This document shows positions 12,106-24,316 of a DNA stretch of 64,000 nt, in pieces. Origin of the DNA: Notospermus geniculatus (taxonomy: Eukaryota > Nemertea > Pilidiophora > Heteronemertea > Lineidae); the NCBI GenBank assembly GCA_002633025.1, contig NMRB01000312.1, forward strand, positions 193,170-257,169. The letters run 5' to 3'. The notes beneath the pieces were generated by a model. The model had not been told where the DNA came from, made no database searches, and was given only the letters and a program-made list of their open reading frames with translations. The position numbers were made by a program, and so were the translations under genes. How positions within the stretch are numbered: position 1 is the first letter of the stretch; each line of letters starts with the position of its first letter.

Positions 12106-13388
12106 TTCAAGGACAACACTCGTGAAGTTCATCATCTGTCTTCTCTGATCAGTGGATATGCAGAGGTTTCTGGCCCTCGATACCATCAACATTGTGCAAT
12201 GAACTGGAGAATCTTTTTCATTGAATGGAGTACAAATGGAGGCATTTGGATGACGAGAACTTAAAAACTGTGAAAGCCATGAAACCTTTGTATTTTGGTA
12301 TTCATATTGTTAACCAAGCTGTCCACAGAGGAAAATATCTTCGTCATTTTTGTATCATTTGTAAAAATCATGGTAAAAATTCGACATTCTGTAAACAGTT
12401 AGGCCTACCTTGGATGGTAATAAATGTGTTCATTTTATGAAGTTTTTCTTTTTATTTCTCAATTTTGAGAAGACAGACTATTGAGGGGAAATCTGTTCAG
12501 ATATTATGAAGGACTAATCAGCAGCAAGATGCCGTGGCTCCTGGCATTGGCAATGTCATGTGGAATTTTGGGAGGCAATTTGTTCTCAGCAATAGATGGA
12601 CAGTGATCTTATAAGGACAGAAACACATTTAGCACTGGAAATGCCCATCTTAGGGCATATTGTATTTGTACCTGTCCACAGGGTCGCAGCCAATGCATGA
12701 TTGGCCCTGGCAAGTATGGAAGAGTCCTTTACAAAGCTATGTGTTGGACATGAAGGACATCAACTTCAAGGGCCACTGTACTCCTTCCCTATCCTGCTAT
12801 CATCTTATACAAGGACATTCACCCACAAAATGATGATGAAATAGGGAGACTAATCATACCACAAATTCCGAGCATAACATCTAGGCAAGATGATGTATCA
12901 ATGGAAAGAAATTGAATAGTACCGGTATGTGGTTCATGAATATGACTTTCAAGGAAATAAAGATAGTTCATTAACGAAGCTACACATTTAGTACAGTTCA
13001 AACAGTTTTATACCAATGGTTTTTGTGGATACATAAATACATAAAGTGTACATTTATGACTTGTTCGGATACATGTATTTACAGCATTTGCTCTTCTTCA
13101 GCCTATCTTTCCTTTCATGTGACCGCATGATTACTACATGTAGTATTATAAGACCCCTAGCAGTCACACAATATATTGCATTAACACAGATTATAAGCAC
13201 CATCTTTAGATGTACCGGTAGTTTTCACCAGTCTCAACACTAACTGTCTTCAGGGAATTCTGCGATCAGAGTTGTACAAAAATCAGATGGTCTCCAATGC
13301 TGAACATTCAATATACATGTAAACATAGTAAAATAACCAACAAAATTGTCATTTGTGGAAGTGATGTGTCATGTTCTATCCAAGTCCA

Positions 13389-16300
13389 TCACCACTTTGG
13401 ATTATTGATAGGAACACCGGTGAAGATTCCATTTGGTCGCACCTTGATCTGGCCTTCCTCTTCTCCCATTATCTCTCCCACCAACTGTAAAGGAAACAAA
13501 ATTTGAAACTTATTTGTATTTCTTCGACTTATGACAAGATAGGTACACATGCAGTAAATGTATATTATAATATCAATACAACTGTTGGTCTGAAGAGACT
13601 ACTGGGCGAATAGGAGCCCTCAGTGAGTTGGCCAATAGGTGTCACTACAGCCTAATTCAATGCAAATCACGGAACCCATTTGTTCTTGATCGAGCACCAA
13701 TCACATGGATTTTCCTGTGTATTGGACCGCTAGAACTTTGCTGCCATCTTTTGGCAATAAGCGCGGCTGACTGCTCCTATTGAACGAAACACACAACCCA
13801 GGAAGTTCTAGCAGAGAGAATATGGATTAACACCATGTAGGAGGAAACCTAAGCCATGGAGAAAAGCCTGCACAGACACTGCGACCATTCTGTATCAAAA
13901 ATCCAACATAAACGAAGAAAACTTCTACCTGTTTGGCATCTTTTACGTTGATGTCTCCTCTAGACAAGAACAGTGCAACCAACTGCTCTGGCTTCATGTC
14001 TGGGTGACGATTCACAATACCCTAGAATAGATCAACAGAGAGTGAACAAAATGGTCAAGGTCACCGCTGCTGTGGATACTTATGAACTGATACATTCTTC
14101 AATGCAAGAAATCGGATGTGAATTCCAGAACAAACAAATACTACTAAGAAACACTTCAACTTGTTTGATCCATCAAGTCAGGATTCTTACCGTAGCTTCT
14201 AGTGACAGAAACGACGCGTCTGTAAGTTTGATAACCTCGGAAAGTTCTTCAATCATTTTAAAAGGATTCTCATCCTGTAAACCCTTTGATCCAAGCTTAT
14301 TGAACAAAGCGTACATAAGTCCTGATTCTTTTGTCATCTTTTCGGCCGCCTCTTTTCGCTCATTTTGATTCTTGAAGTAATTTTTCCTAAAATGAAATGT
14401 GTTGTGGTTATTACGACATACTTATGGATGTGCTCATCACACCAGGTTTAACTTCAATGCACATTTCAAGTTACATTTCAAGTTTAACAACATTATTCTC
14501 AATCTGAAAGATGATAGTCTCACAATTTTCAGTTCAACAATAAAAAAAAAATGCAGATGAACTGTTATTTTTATACCGGTACATTTGTACTTGACTGGAG
14601 AACCCACTGGCATCATAAAGAACCTACCTGTTGAACATTGATTTCAGGTACTCGTGAAGAACCCTTCCTTGGGCAGCACAGATGATATTTTCATAGTGCT
14701 TTGGTTTCAGATGGATGAAGTCTTGCGAATAGTCCTCTATTGTTATCAGGATTGTCTCCATAGCTGCGGATCCACCACTCAACCTAAAGAATATTATCAC
14801 ATTGTCAACGATCTTTGTCTCTCAATGAGATACAAAGATCTATTAAAGGAGCACGGTATTGCCACTTTTTCTCGACAGCCGCCGCCACTGTGCCACTCTC
14901 CAACCCAGGGACCAACGACGTATTGGCGAGTTGACCCGATTTCCTCCGTACATTTTGTAATGCATTTTTGTAGTTCGTGTTACTGCCGCTAGGTGGCTCC
15001 CTCTACATCGGCAGTCAAATGACGCATTTGAGATCCAATACCGTGCTCCTTTAATGTAACATATGCCATAAGCATCATGAAATTATCTAATAAGTTCCAT
15101 TTTTCAGTTCAACGCACCCACCGATGACACTCACCATTTTTTCAGATCATTCAGTTCGATAATGAATGTTTCCAAATCAAGGAAGATTTCATCCAAAAGA
15201 TAGCCACACCCTTCTGATGCTATGGTTTGGAATGTCTGTGTTAAAATCTGGAAGCGTTCATTGCTGACGTTGTCTTCATCATCCGAGTCAATGAACTGCT
15301 TTTTCAGCTGAGCAATACACTCCACAAAAGTACTGCAGTTGTTCACATTGGCAATCTGAAATGTACAACGAACCGAACACAAAGCATTATATTCTAATGT
15401 ACTTGGGTTCTGCAAGTTGATATCAGTGCTGGAGGACACTGAACACCAACTTTGAAATCATAAAATGCTCCATCATAGCGCTGTGATAGTTTTTTCTCAT
15501 GCACGATGGCTCTCTATGGGCAACTGAGCCGAAGAAAATTATTAGCAGTCGATTGTGTCATTGGTTCAAGTAAGTCATAAGCAAACCAATAAAGATTGTC
15601 CATTGAGGAGAGCAAACCCCCACGAGGAAAATTCCCATGTGGAGAACTGTCTTTAGGCCACGACTGTTAGAAGTCAATGCATGTAGTGGAAAAGGTCCGG
15701 AACGAAATTTGATTGGTTGGTGCCCTATTTGGAATATAATAGGAATTCCCTGACACATTAAGCCATGCACGTCGACATGGTCGAGGCCTACAAAAGGAAA
15801 CCACAGTATTAACGAGACGTTCGTACAATACAACTATTTGGTTCCTACCAAATATGGCAAACAATGGTTTGAAGACAAAGAAGTTAACATAGGTATTTTG
15901 GGCGAAAGGATTTGNAGAACCCTGCCTTGGGCAGCACAGATGATATTTTCATAGTGCTTTGGTTTCAGATGGATGAAGTCTTGCGAATAGTCCTCTATTG
16001 TTATCAGGATTGTCTCCATAGCTGCGCATCCACCACTCAACCTAAAGAATATTATCACCACTGTCAATGATCTTTGTCTCTCAATGAGATACAAAGATCT
16101 ATTAATGTAATATATGCCATAAGCATTTCATGAAATTATCTACATGTAATAAGTTCCATTTTTCAGTTCAACGCACCCACTGATGACACTCACCACTTTT
16201 TCAGATCATTCAGTTCGATAATGAATGTTTCCAAATCAAGAAAGATTTCATCCAAAAGATAGCCACACCCTTCTGATGCTATGGTTTGGAATGTCTGTGT

Positions 16301-19300
16301 TAAAACCTGGAAGCGTTCGTTGCTGACGTTGTCTTCATCATCTGAATCAATGAACTGCTTTTTCAGCTGAGCAATACACTCCACAAAAGTACTGCAGTTG
16401 TTCACATTGGCAATCTGAAATGTACAACGAACCGAACACAAAGCATTATATTCTAATGTACATGTACTTGGGTTCTGCAAGTTGATATCAGTGCTGGAGG
16501 ACACTGAACACCAACTTTGAAATCATAAAATGCTCCATCATAGCGCTGTGATAGTTTTTTCTCATGCACAATGACTCCCTATGGGCAACGAAGCCGAAGA
16601 AAATTATTAGCAGTCTTTTGTGTCATTGGTTCATAAGCAAACCAATAAAGATGAATTGTCCATTGAGAGCAAACCCCCACGAGGAAAATTCCCATGTGGA
16701 GAACTGTCTTTAGGCCAGGATCTTTCTTTTTTAAATCCGTGAGGACATTTCTTTGTGACCAAGATTTCTTACCAAGTAATGTACGAAGTATCTCGTTTCA
16801 CTCCTCTCCTGGAGATGTTTGGTCCTGTATGCTACAAGCTCCTCTGAAATGAAATACACACATTATAAAAGACTTTGAAATAATTTCGGAAAAACTACAT
16901 GTACCGGTATTCACATCATACTCAAACATGCCTCATCCCTATCAGCCCAAACTTGTGGACAAACAAGTATAACCCTTTCACTGCCAATGGCAAGTAATAT
17001 CCCAACTGGATCCTTAAGGCGCTGCTCCACTTGACAGTTTTTTCGCAGAAGTTGGCTCTCAATGGGCGACTCAACTGCGAGCTGTTGTTCGTGTCATTGG
17101 TCCCAGCGTAAGCCGACAGGACACAAACAATGGTGACTTGCCCATTGTGAGCCAACTTCTGCGAGAAAACTGTCAAGTGGAGCAACGCCTTTAAATCTTA
17201 CAGAGACCCTGTCACACAGGTGTAAATTGGAAAGTACTCACTCCGAGCTTTCCATTGAATACTACGTGACTGGTTTCAGGTGCCTTTTGAGCTTTTTTAC
17301 AGTTTCAATTTCTACGAAATTGGTCTTGGCAGAGAAAGGGACCTGGGTTAATAATCGATTCAGATCACCCCAGCATAAGTCTACAGAATACAGCACAGGT
17401 TGTCATAACAAACCAGCAGACACATACCTCTAAGATCAACTCTGGTATGCACTGGAGGAGATGATGAAGCTCAAGATGATGAAGCTCAAGATAATTGCTT
17501 ACCTTGGAATATCTTTGAGAAGACAGCCATTTCATCGATAACGAGGTCCAGCACCCTCTTCACTAGGGATTCATTGATATGACTAGCAACTAGCACCTGG
17601 GATAAGAAGAAACCACATAATTTTTCCAAATGCATGTAATATATTAACCTCAAAATCTCTCCAGCCAGCATGACTAGAAGTGTCTCAAGAGTGCCCTAAT
17701 AAGAAGAACGTATGTATCTTCCCCTTCCCTGCCTCCGACCTAGAAAAGGCAAAAGCGGTAAAAAAACTGGCTTCAATAGACACCAACAACAAGAAATATA
17801 AAGGGGATAAGGTGAACATTTCCAGGTTAACCCCCTTCCACCCCAAAGGAAGAATATTTTAATATTTCCATTTTAAGTTGGTCATATACATGTACACAAA
17901 TTTGACCTCTTACGTTTTGTTCGATCATCTGGAATAGAATAACTGGGAGCGGTGTGTTGTAGCAGCCTTCACCATCTGCCTCTGGTTCTTGGTCTTTCAA
18001 CCAGTCCTGGAGGAGAAGGAGATGGATGTTGATGTAATTGATTAGGTAAGTCCGTTTTTTGGAATAAAACCTTGCTATTAACACTTGAAAGTGCTCAAGG
18101 GATTTTGATGAGATAAAGCGGCCAGATTCCTTAAATGTTTGATGAAAATTTTCATAAAATACACTGGTAGAAAAAACACCGTTCAAAAATCTGGCAGCCA
18201 TAAATGACATTTTCACCTTTCTGTCTGTCTTCAGGGAGTTGGTCATCCATTCCTGAAAGTTGCTCCGCATCTTCTGAAGATATCTGAAACACAAGGTATG
18301 GTTTAAGTAAGGGAGTGTGACGAAGCGCCTCTGAGACAATGGATGAGGTCTTAGATGAAGCCATGGAGGATTTCCATAACGGAATGTGCGATTCACTGTT
18401 GCTTAAATATAACCACCACTATCATCACAAGTTTTGATGGTGGATTACTGTAAAGCAGGAAAATTTCGCGTGCAGGAAATTTTCGCGAATTTCGCAAGAG
18501 TGTACGAGTCGCGAAAATTTCCTGTCGCGAATATGAGTACACGCAAGTGATAAATACAGTCCATGAATACAAAATGAAAAAAATGGCAGAGACTCGCCAA
18601 AATATCCTGCCGTTAATATGTCTATAATTCTTGATTCGCGAAAATTTCCAGCCACGAAATTATCTTGCTTTACAGTAATGTACACACTCACTTGTTCTGG
18701 AGGTCATTGAGGACATCGATCTCAAGCAGTGGTCCAAGACTAGCGACATCAATCTTCAACTCTGGATTGCCCATCATTTCGGGTCCCCTGAAAATCAAGG
18801 CCTGAAGAGATTAGATGCGTAAGAAATAATTGAAAAAATTAAATGGTACATGACGAGAAGGTTCTACAGAGAGATCTGCGGATGTGTGCTTCTGTTCCTG
18901 CCAGGGGAGAGGTTGCTTCGGGAGGAATAACAAGATAAGTCAAGTACGGTCAAAGTAATTTGAGGAACTCTAAATGGCAAGGAGAACTTACTCATATGTA
19001 TTCAGCCACGTCATGAGGGAGACAATTTCATTGCCTTCAATCTGTTCATGAATTATAAGGTCATACAGCTGGAAAAAGGGTTAAGATGCGTTAGACATTG
19101 TACAGTACCCGGTACCGTAATTGATACAGATTGCAATAGCTGCTTAGCTTCCAAGAGCATGAAACGATGAAAACCATGCAAAGGACAAATTATTTTTTTA
19201 ATTTTCTATTTCTACCAATGGCTGAAGGACTTTCTACAAACTTTGCCCATACCTCATTGGCACCTTGCGCACACAATTCAAATGACCTATTTCACCCTGT

Positions 19301-21973
19301 AAATAAAGGTCAGGTTTTTCACGGGAGACACATACTCAGGAAGACCCTTCGGTATCAGGGCAATTAAATTTTCTTACATGTTCTCCTATACTTTCATGAT
19401 ACATCTGCACGTAGCTGTTGACAATGTCGTATTCCTTGGGAAAACACGGCTCACACAGTGTCTTGACAACTCGCAGATCTTCAACGACTAGTTGACGAGT
19501 GATTTCTAAGTGGCGCACTAACCACATCTTATCCACAGTGCGATCCTCTACTTGGGTCCCTTCAATTCTAGAGTGGAAAATTTGACCATGAGACTTGATA
19601 TCAAGCACAGTGCAGACCAGGCATCATGAGTTCACTGTAAATCTAAATTCATATGCTAAATCTCTCATCAATTTTGGAATTTTAGTGGAACTCTCTATTC
19701 AAAAGGACTCTTTTGGGACTGACGAATGTTGTCCTTGATTGAGATGTGTCCTGATTAAAGAGGTTAAAATGAACAGAGATGCTCAATTTTGGGACTGAAC
19801 ATTTGTGTCCTTTTTGGAGACGTGGCTACCCGACTGAGGAGTTCATTGAAGGGGGGGGGGGGGTCCCACTGTACATGACTAAAGCCAGTAATGAGTTCTA
19901 CTTCAAATCAAAGATGGGATTTCAATGGCATACCGTGCCCCAGCTGACTCCCGGAGAACCTTAAAGGCTCTCTCCTTCCATTTCTTTGGGCGTCCAGGAG
20001 GAATAAAGCCAGTTTGTTCTTGTCTTTTCAACCAGACAGCATCAGTCCTGAAAACAACACACTAACATAAAGAGAAGAAACCTAACCCAATTGCCACTGA
20101 ACTCGTTCTTTTTGAGAGTGTGAAAATCCAAAGAAGTTTGAATGTTCCAATGGATCATTGCCACAGATGAGGTGACAGATAATCACCTGTATAAAGTTGT
20201 TGACAGATTGCAACACCATATTCATCACTGGTGAATGAAAAAAAGTACATGACGAAACTGTACTGCATTGTTGCCTACCTTTCTTCTCTCTCAATGATCC
20301 TCAATGCTGTCACTATTAGGGTTGGTTCTCGTCTGATACTGCTGAGAGTCCTCTGCAGAATGAGTGACAACTGTTTCCCAAGCGATTCTGAGAGTTTCTC
20401 TGCTCCAGCAAAGTAGTGTTTAAGAGTCTGAAAAGAAAACCACAAGCTACTGTAAACCGTGATATTTTCGCGACGCTAAATGTTCGCGATTTTGGTGATC
20501 TACGAATTCGCGGAGAATAAATATTCGCGATTGGAACCCTTCAGCTTCAAAAGAATAATAAGAAGAGTAATTTTCGCGCGATTTATGTTCGCGTTTTGAC
20601 CCTTGAACGCGAAAATCGCGAAAATAAAACGCACGCGAAAATTTCACGGTTTACAGTAATTGGTTGAAAAATATTGATTCATCAAAGAGAAAGTGTTCTC
20701 GGATATTGCAATATCAAAAGCAATACACAATGCTGAGGAAGTAGCGGTCAATTTTATCTCCTTACATTGTTATCAGTAGGACTCTGCTGAGGTTGTTTGT
20801 AAAGCTCAAACAACAGGTCATCTCTTGAGGCTTCAATGTCTGTCAAACTGAAAACAAAATAGCTCAATTTTAAGCAATGTATACTTTCCAAATGACATTT
20901 TATTATGTGGTCGCAACGACAGCCTCAACGAGATACAACCATTTGCAATTCAGGATTCACAAATGGAATAAACCATTAGAGTCATTCTAGAGGTCATCAA
21001 GGTGAAAGTCAAGACCAAAATGTCCTCTTACTCATCACATCCTACTATGAAATGCCAATCAAGTCTTGAATCTGACCTGCATATGAAGTATATGTGAAGG
21101 AGTAACTTACTATTTGTGAGCATACAATAGTTTGCCATCGTTTATGTAATCTTCTGTTTTCTTCACCATTTCTGGTACAGTAAAGATATGCTTCATGTTT
21201 TCTCTAGCCGCAACTAACTGAAGAATAATAAAGAAGAAATGGGTTCCCATCAAACTGAACATTCAACATGGACCTCTGCTCAATTTCTAATACAACTAAG
21301 TATTATGGGGCTCAGTTGCATAGTAATCGACTCATTTCACTTACCTGAGTATGAGTGAAGTTCTCAGCTTTTACAGGATGGAGTTTATCTGATAAACCGG
21401 AGATCAGCTTGTATGCTTCATCAACTTCGTCAAGACTGAAAAAAGTCACAAACCATTTCAATCCATACCAATATATAGATCTGTCACTCGCTACTCACAG
21501 TCCCTAGATAGAGTGTCAACAAAAATCGAAATGTTAGAACACATACTTCTGTTTAATCTCCTTTACATCAACCAAGGCAGACTGGAGCTGTGTCAAACCA
21601 GCACGAACCCCATCAAGTTGTGACTGAACAGCTGTCTTCAGCATCGCTTCCACTGATGCCTTCTTTCTTGCAACTCGTCGCCTGTATTGATCGACCCTCT
21701 CAAGTTGATCCGGTCTCTGAAAATGTGAAAACAGAACAAATATTGTCAGGAGATGTACATTACGAGTTACACATTGAGAAAGATGACAAAGTTACAGTGC
21801 AAGGAAATGAAATGTACAGACAGTAAGTACTGTGCCTTCGCTAAGTGTCTTAGAGCCTAACCATCATATGTATACAGGTGTACGACATAACCTACCTGCA
21901 AGATGTTGGCAACATGTTTCGCAGCTGTAAGTTTGGCATCACCTTCCAGCTTTTCAAGATCTGAGGACAGCAT
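13389..21973 (-). CDS. EXOC3: exocyst complex component 3 (Sec6)
   Basis: EXOC3/Sec6 is a helical subunit of the octameric exocyst, which tethers secretory vesicles to the plasma membrane. Nineteen exons, in transcript order: 21896-21973, 21547-21716, 21345-21435, 21111-21217, 20766-20847, 20279-20427, 19934-20047, 19378-19567, 18992-19068, 18692-18787, 18217-18283, 17914-18006, 17503-17596, 16773-16843, 16194-16414 (or its copy 15135-15355), 14628-14783, 14191-14386, 13929-14021, 13389-13484. They sum to 2241 nt, so 746 aa, against about 745 in human. Family landmarks: [14 protein letters not shown] near residue 27, [15 protein letters not shown] near 240, [11 protein letters not shown] near 285, EPEADGEG near 410 and ERKEAAEKM near 625. 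The start ATG ([11 protein letters not shown]) precedes the RPDQ exon in frame. Two exons occur twice because of an apparent assembly duplication; using one of each keeps the frame open. Confidence 0.97.
14628..15657 (-). CDS. EXOC3: EXOC3 exons 15-16, allelic copy A
   Basis: Copy A holds complete exons 15135-15355 ([19 protein letters not shown]...) and 14628-14783 ([20 protein letters not shown]...), both with good splice sites. It differs from copy B by scattered substitutions, including Ile versus Val (FQILTQ/FQVLTQ) and Ser versus Cys (GGSAAM/GGCAAM), and by a MITE in the intron. Homology to copy B starts near 14648 and stops near 15657. Sequence 15658-15914 has no partner in copy B. Confidence 0.9.
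14847..15050. mobile_element. TTAA-flanked MITE, 204 bp, present in one allele
   Basis: TTAA at 14843-14846 and 15051-15054 flanks perfect 15-bp inverted termini AGGAGCACGGTATTG / CAATACCGTGCTCCT. The matching site in copy B (16102-16105) has a single TTAA and no insert, while the flanks (GATCTATTAATGTAA) match. It lies in the EXOC3 intron between exons 15 and 16. No ORF; piggyBac-type by target site, element family unassigned. Confidence 0.95.
15466..15656. mobile_element. decayed MITE of the GGCGCTGCTCC family
   Basis: Its ends (TGCTCCATCATAG... and ...GTGGAGAACTGTCTTTAGG) are diverged relatives of the terminal repeats of the element at 17018-17190, including the inner GTTTTTTCTC and GGCTCTCTATGGGC blocks. 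The same relic is present in copy B at about 16540-16717, so it predates the split of the two haplotypes. Confidence 0.6.
15916..16843 (-). CDS. EXOC3: EXOC3 exons 14-16, allelic copy B (exon 16 cut by an N)
   Basis: From high to low: exon 16773-16843 (present once in the window), exon 16194-16414, and a truncated copy of the next exon, 15916-16041, that stops at the single N (15915) after about 42 codons. The missing 3' part of that exon exists only in copy A. This is what two overlapping contig ends would give. Read literally, the duplicated order would add exons to EXOC3 that no relative has. Confidence 0.9.
17018..17190. mobile_element. TTAA-flanked MITE with about 45-bp terminal repeats, 173 bp
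   Basis: TTAA at 17014-17017 and 17191-17194 flanks GGCGCTGCTCCACTTGACAG... and its mirror ...CTGTCAAGTGGAGCAACGCCT; the repeats run inward to about GGCTCTCAATGGGC. One base is missing at the left terminus. It lies in an EXOC3 intron. Related copies: 61180-61334, a decayed pair at 15466-15656 and about 16540-16717, and a minimal hairpin at 56261-56288. Confidence 0.85.
18448..18675. mobile_element. TA-flanked CTGTAAAGCAGG MITE, 228 bp
   Basis: TA flanks the inverted ends CTGTAAAGCAGGAAAATTTC and ...GAAATTATCTTGCTTTACAG. The interior is unusually rich in TTTCGCGAAA blocks. Close copies stand at 30986-31212 (same orientation) and 55978-56196 (opposite). It is in an EXOC3 intron. Non-autonomous; TA target suggests Tc1/mariner-type mobilisation. 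Confidence 0.9.
19690..19876. repeat. dispersed repeat with poly-G run
   Basis: Contains GTCCTTGATTGAGATGTGTC and ends GGGGGGGGGGGGTCCCACTG. It is related to the repeat at 7117-7505. It lies within an EXOC3 intron. Confidence 0.4.
20450..20656. mobile_element. TA-flanked CTGTAAACCGTGA MITE, 207 bp
   Basis: TA flanks CTGTAAACCGTGATATTTTC and its mirror ...GAAAATTTCACGGTTTACAG. Like the CTGTAAAGCAGG family it carries many TTCGCG/CGCGAA blocks, but the internal sequence differs, so it is a sister family. It lies only 22 bp upstream of an EXOC3 exon (20279-20427), within the intron's acceptor region. Confidence 0.85.
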
Positions 21974-23579
21974 GACTGGGCTACGGAATTACTGAAAAAG
22001 ACAGATGCAAATTTATACTGTAGGCTTAGCCCACCTAGGCACAGTAATAGACAAATCCCAAATTCNGTTGTGAGACTGAGTTGAGTGAGTGAGTCTGACC
22101 CGAAATTCGCAGTTGCGCGAGACTACCATCGAACAGTAAAAATCAAGTTTGGGGCCAGACTCTGTAATGGTAATGAAAGAGTCTGGCTGCGCGAGACTAA
22201 GAGTTCCCAGGCATGGAATCGTAGTAACATTCGGTTTCTTATCTGTAGAAATGAGGAGAATTTTTATGAAATACTCGGGAACAAAAATTGGTCTCCTCTG
22301 GATTGGATTTATTCAATGACGGTGCGATGCGGCGCACTTCAAAAAGCGACGTCACGACCAAACGGTGACGACATCACAACATTGTTTGATGACGTCGGAC
22401 CGGACCCAACTGCTGCTGCCCTCTTATGTTCTTCCAGCCCAACTGACGTTCGACCCAGAACCCAGGCAAAATTAAAGGTCCACCTTTTCTCGTTACAATG
22501 ACCTTCAATCCATTGGCTGCTGCATGATGTTTGTGTCCTTCATCTTTCAAGCCCGTTTCCATCGCGGATGGCAGCCATCGTGCAACAGTTTGCTGTCGAA
22601 CTTTTTAACTTTGTGGCCTCCCCTTTTCGTTGTTGCTTTCATTGTTGACCGGTCGAGGCGGATGTTCATCTGCGGTTGGTTCGCATTTATCACCAGCATC
22701 CTTGAATTAACAGTGCGTAAACCAGTACACAGTTCACCTGTCTGGCACTTCCATTCTACGTTGTGAGATACTTTTTCGATGTTTCACTTCTGACGAGACG
22801 AAAAGTATCTCTACTGTATGAAGAATACCGCCGTCTTGGATAGACATTCATCCGCGTTAGGAGCACTACTTAATACGTACTGCGCATGCGTAGCAGCAAC
22901 ATAATATCATACTTTTCTTGATCTTATGTACGCATAAATCTATAGTTTTAAGTAATTCATATAAACAATGATGAATTTTCAAAAAATATGCGTATATCGT
23001 GTAATTCTAGACATCATCACCTGGGCACTATCCGGCGGACGAATGGGTTAGTAAATCGCCGGAACTGAGGACCCACTTCCGTTTCAAGATGGCGCGTATT
23101 GTTATTACAGCCGAGTCGGACTCCCGACAAATCCCGAAGTACCCGAAGGAGGCCGAACGAGGCCGAGCCGAATGAAGTAAATCGATCACGATTTCAGTTC
23201 CACAGACCTCCGTTAGATGTCGACTGCGTACGGTGAGGCAGGAACGGTAACCACTACAGAGCAGTGGTCCGGTACGATGGTATTCGTTCATGAAGGATAA
23301 TATCGCTTTGATTATTCACTGGACAACCTGTCTCTGGTGCGCTGATCCATCCAGTATTCAGTTCTTAATGAATCCATAATACGTACCGGTATTATAAATC
23401 CACATTTCTACAAAGTATGAGGAGCCCGATGAGGAGGAGGATTTGTGAACAAAACATTGCTTCTGGACGCCCAGAGAAGTCGAAGTCGAAAAATCCAAGT
23501 TTTCTAGAAATGCAGCTTGAAATTTTGGAGCCAACTCTATTCCATCACATGGCTACTGACTTCCATCGGGTGCCATATC
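21974..23579. promoter_or_regulatory. region upstream of EXOC3, likely promoter, exact start unplaced
   Basis: CG-richer DNA between EXOC3 and the following repeats. It contains AAGATGGCGCG at 23087-23097 and CCGCCGTCTTGG near 22855, both like YY1 sites common at animal start sites. A single N at 22066 marks another sequence join. The 138-codon ORF at 22085-22501 has no recognisable features. Confidence 0.35.
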
Positions 23580-23746
23580 CAGGGCCGTATTTAGCTTTTT
23601 GGTCCTGGGGGGGCAAAAGCCCCTCTGGGGGGGCAGAAGACCTCTTTTTGCCGGTTTTTGCCAAAAATCTGCATGAAAATCACGTTTTTTGGTTGGCTCT
23701 GGGGGGGCAGCTGCCCCCCTAGCCCCCCCCGCTAAATACGGCCCTG
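23580..23746. mobile_element. 5-bp-TSD MITE (CAGGGCCG ends), 167 bp
   Basis: ATATC at 23575-23579 and 23747-23751 flanks CAGGGCCGTATTTAGC and its mirror GCTAAATACGGCCCTG. Internally G-rich (GGGGGGGCA). A 5-bp duplication with CAGGG ends resembles the hAT5 type; no transposase. Confidence 0.85.
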
Positions 23747-24032
23747 ATATCGGACTTGATATTTGAGTAGGCTCTAATTAAATATCGCACGTGAACTGAT
23801 ATCAGGGCTGCATCGATCTTTGAACCGTCGCATATGCTAGACACGACAAAACAACGGAACACGAGGGCTAGGCCTACTGTCATAAGCTTTTTTTAATGCC
23901 AAATTCTCGCCCCTTTTCAGTTTAGCAGTAGTCCTACGCCTGATTCTGACCCGCCCTTTTTAGTTTGGCAGTAGATGCCCGAATTATGGCCCTAGGATGA
24001 GAGGCATGAGAAACTTTGATGGACAGGGTAGG

Positions 24033-24316
24033 CAGGGCCGGATCCAGGTTTCAGAAATACGGGGGGCACAACCCTGAGGACTTCGCCCTCAGTTGGCGCA
24101 TACCAGAGGTGCGGACACACGAAGGGCGGTCCGGGGGCCTCCCCCGGGAAAATTTGAAAAATAAAGGCTCTGAGATGCGATTTCCCAGCATCCTGGACAT
24201 GAAATACTAGAAAATACTAGACGATTCTTTCAAAAAATGCAGTAAAAAAATCATTGTCCCTCAAAAAATACGGGGGGCACGTGCCCCATGTGCCCCCCTC
24301 TCTAAATCCGGGCCTG
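24033..24316. mobile_element. 5-bp-TSD MITE (CAGGGCCGGAT ends), 284 bp
   Basis: GTAGG at 24028-24032 and 24317-24321 flanks CAGGGCCGGATCCAGGTTT and ...TCTAAATCCGGGCCTG. Inner ACGGGGGGCAC blocks occur near both ends. Same class as 23580-23746, from a different family. Confidence 0.85.

Noticed and set aside
23089-23175. 28-codon ORF starting AAGATGGCG (MARIVITAESDSRQIPK)
   Set aside because: The ATG lies in a YY1-like motif, the frame closes after 28 codons, and no good donor precedes the stop; more likely promoter sequence.
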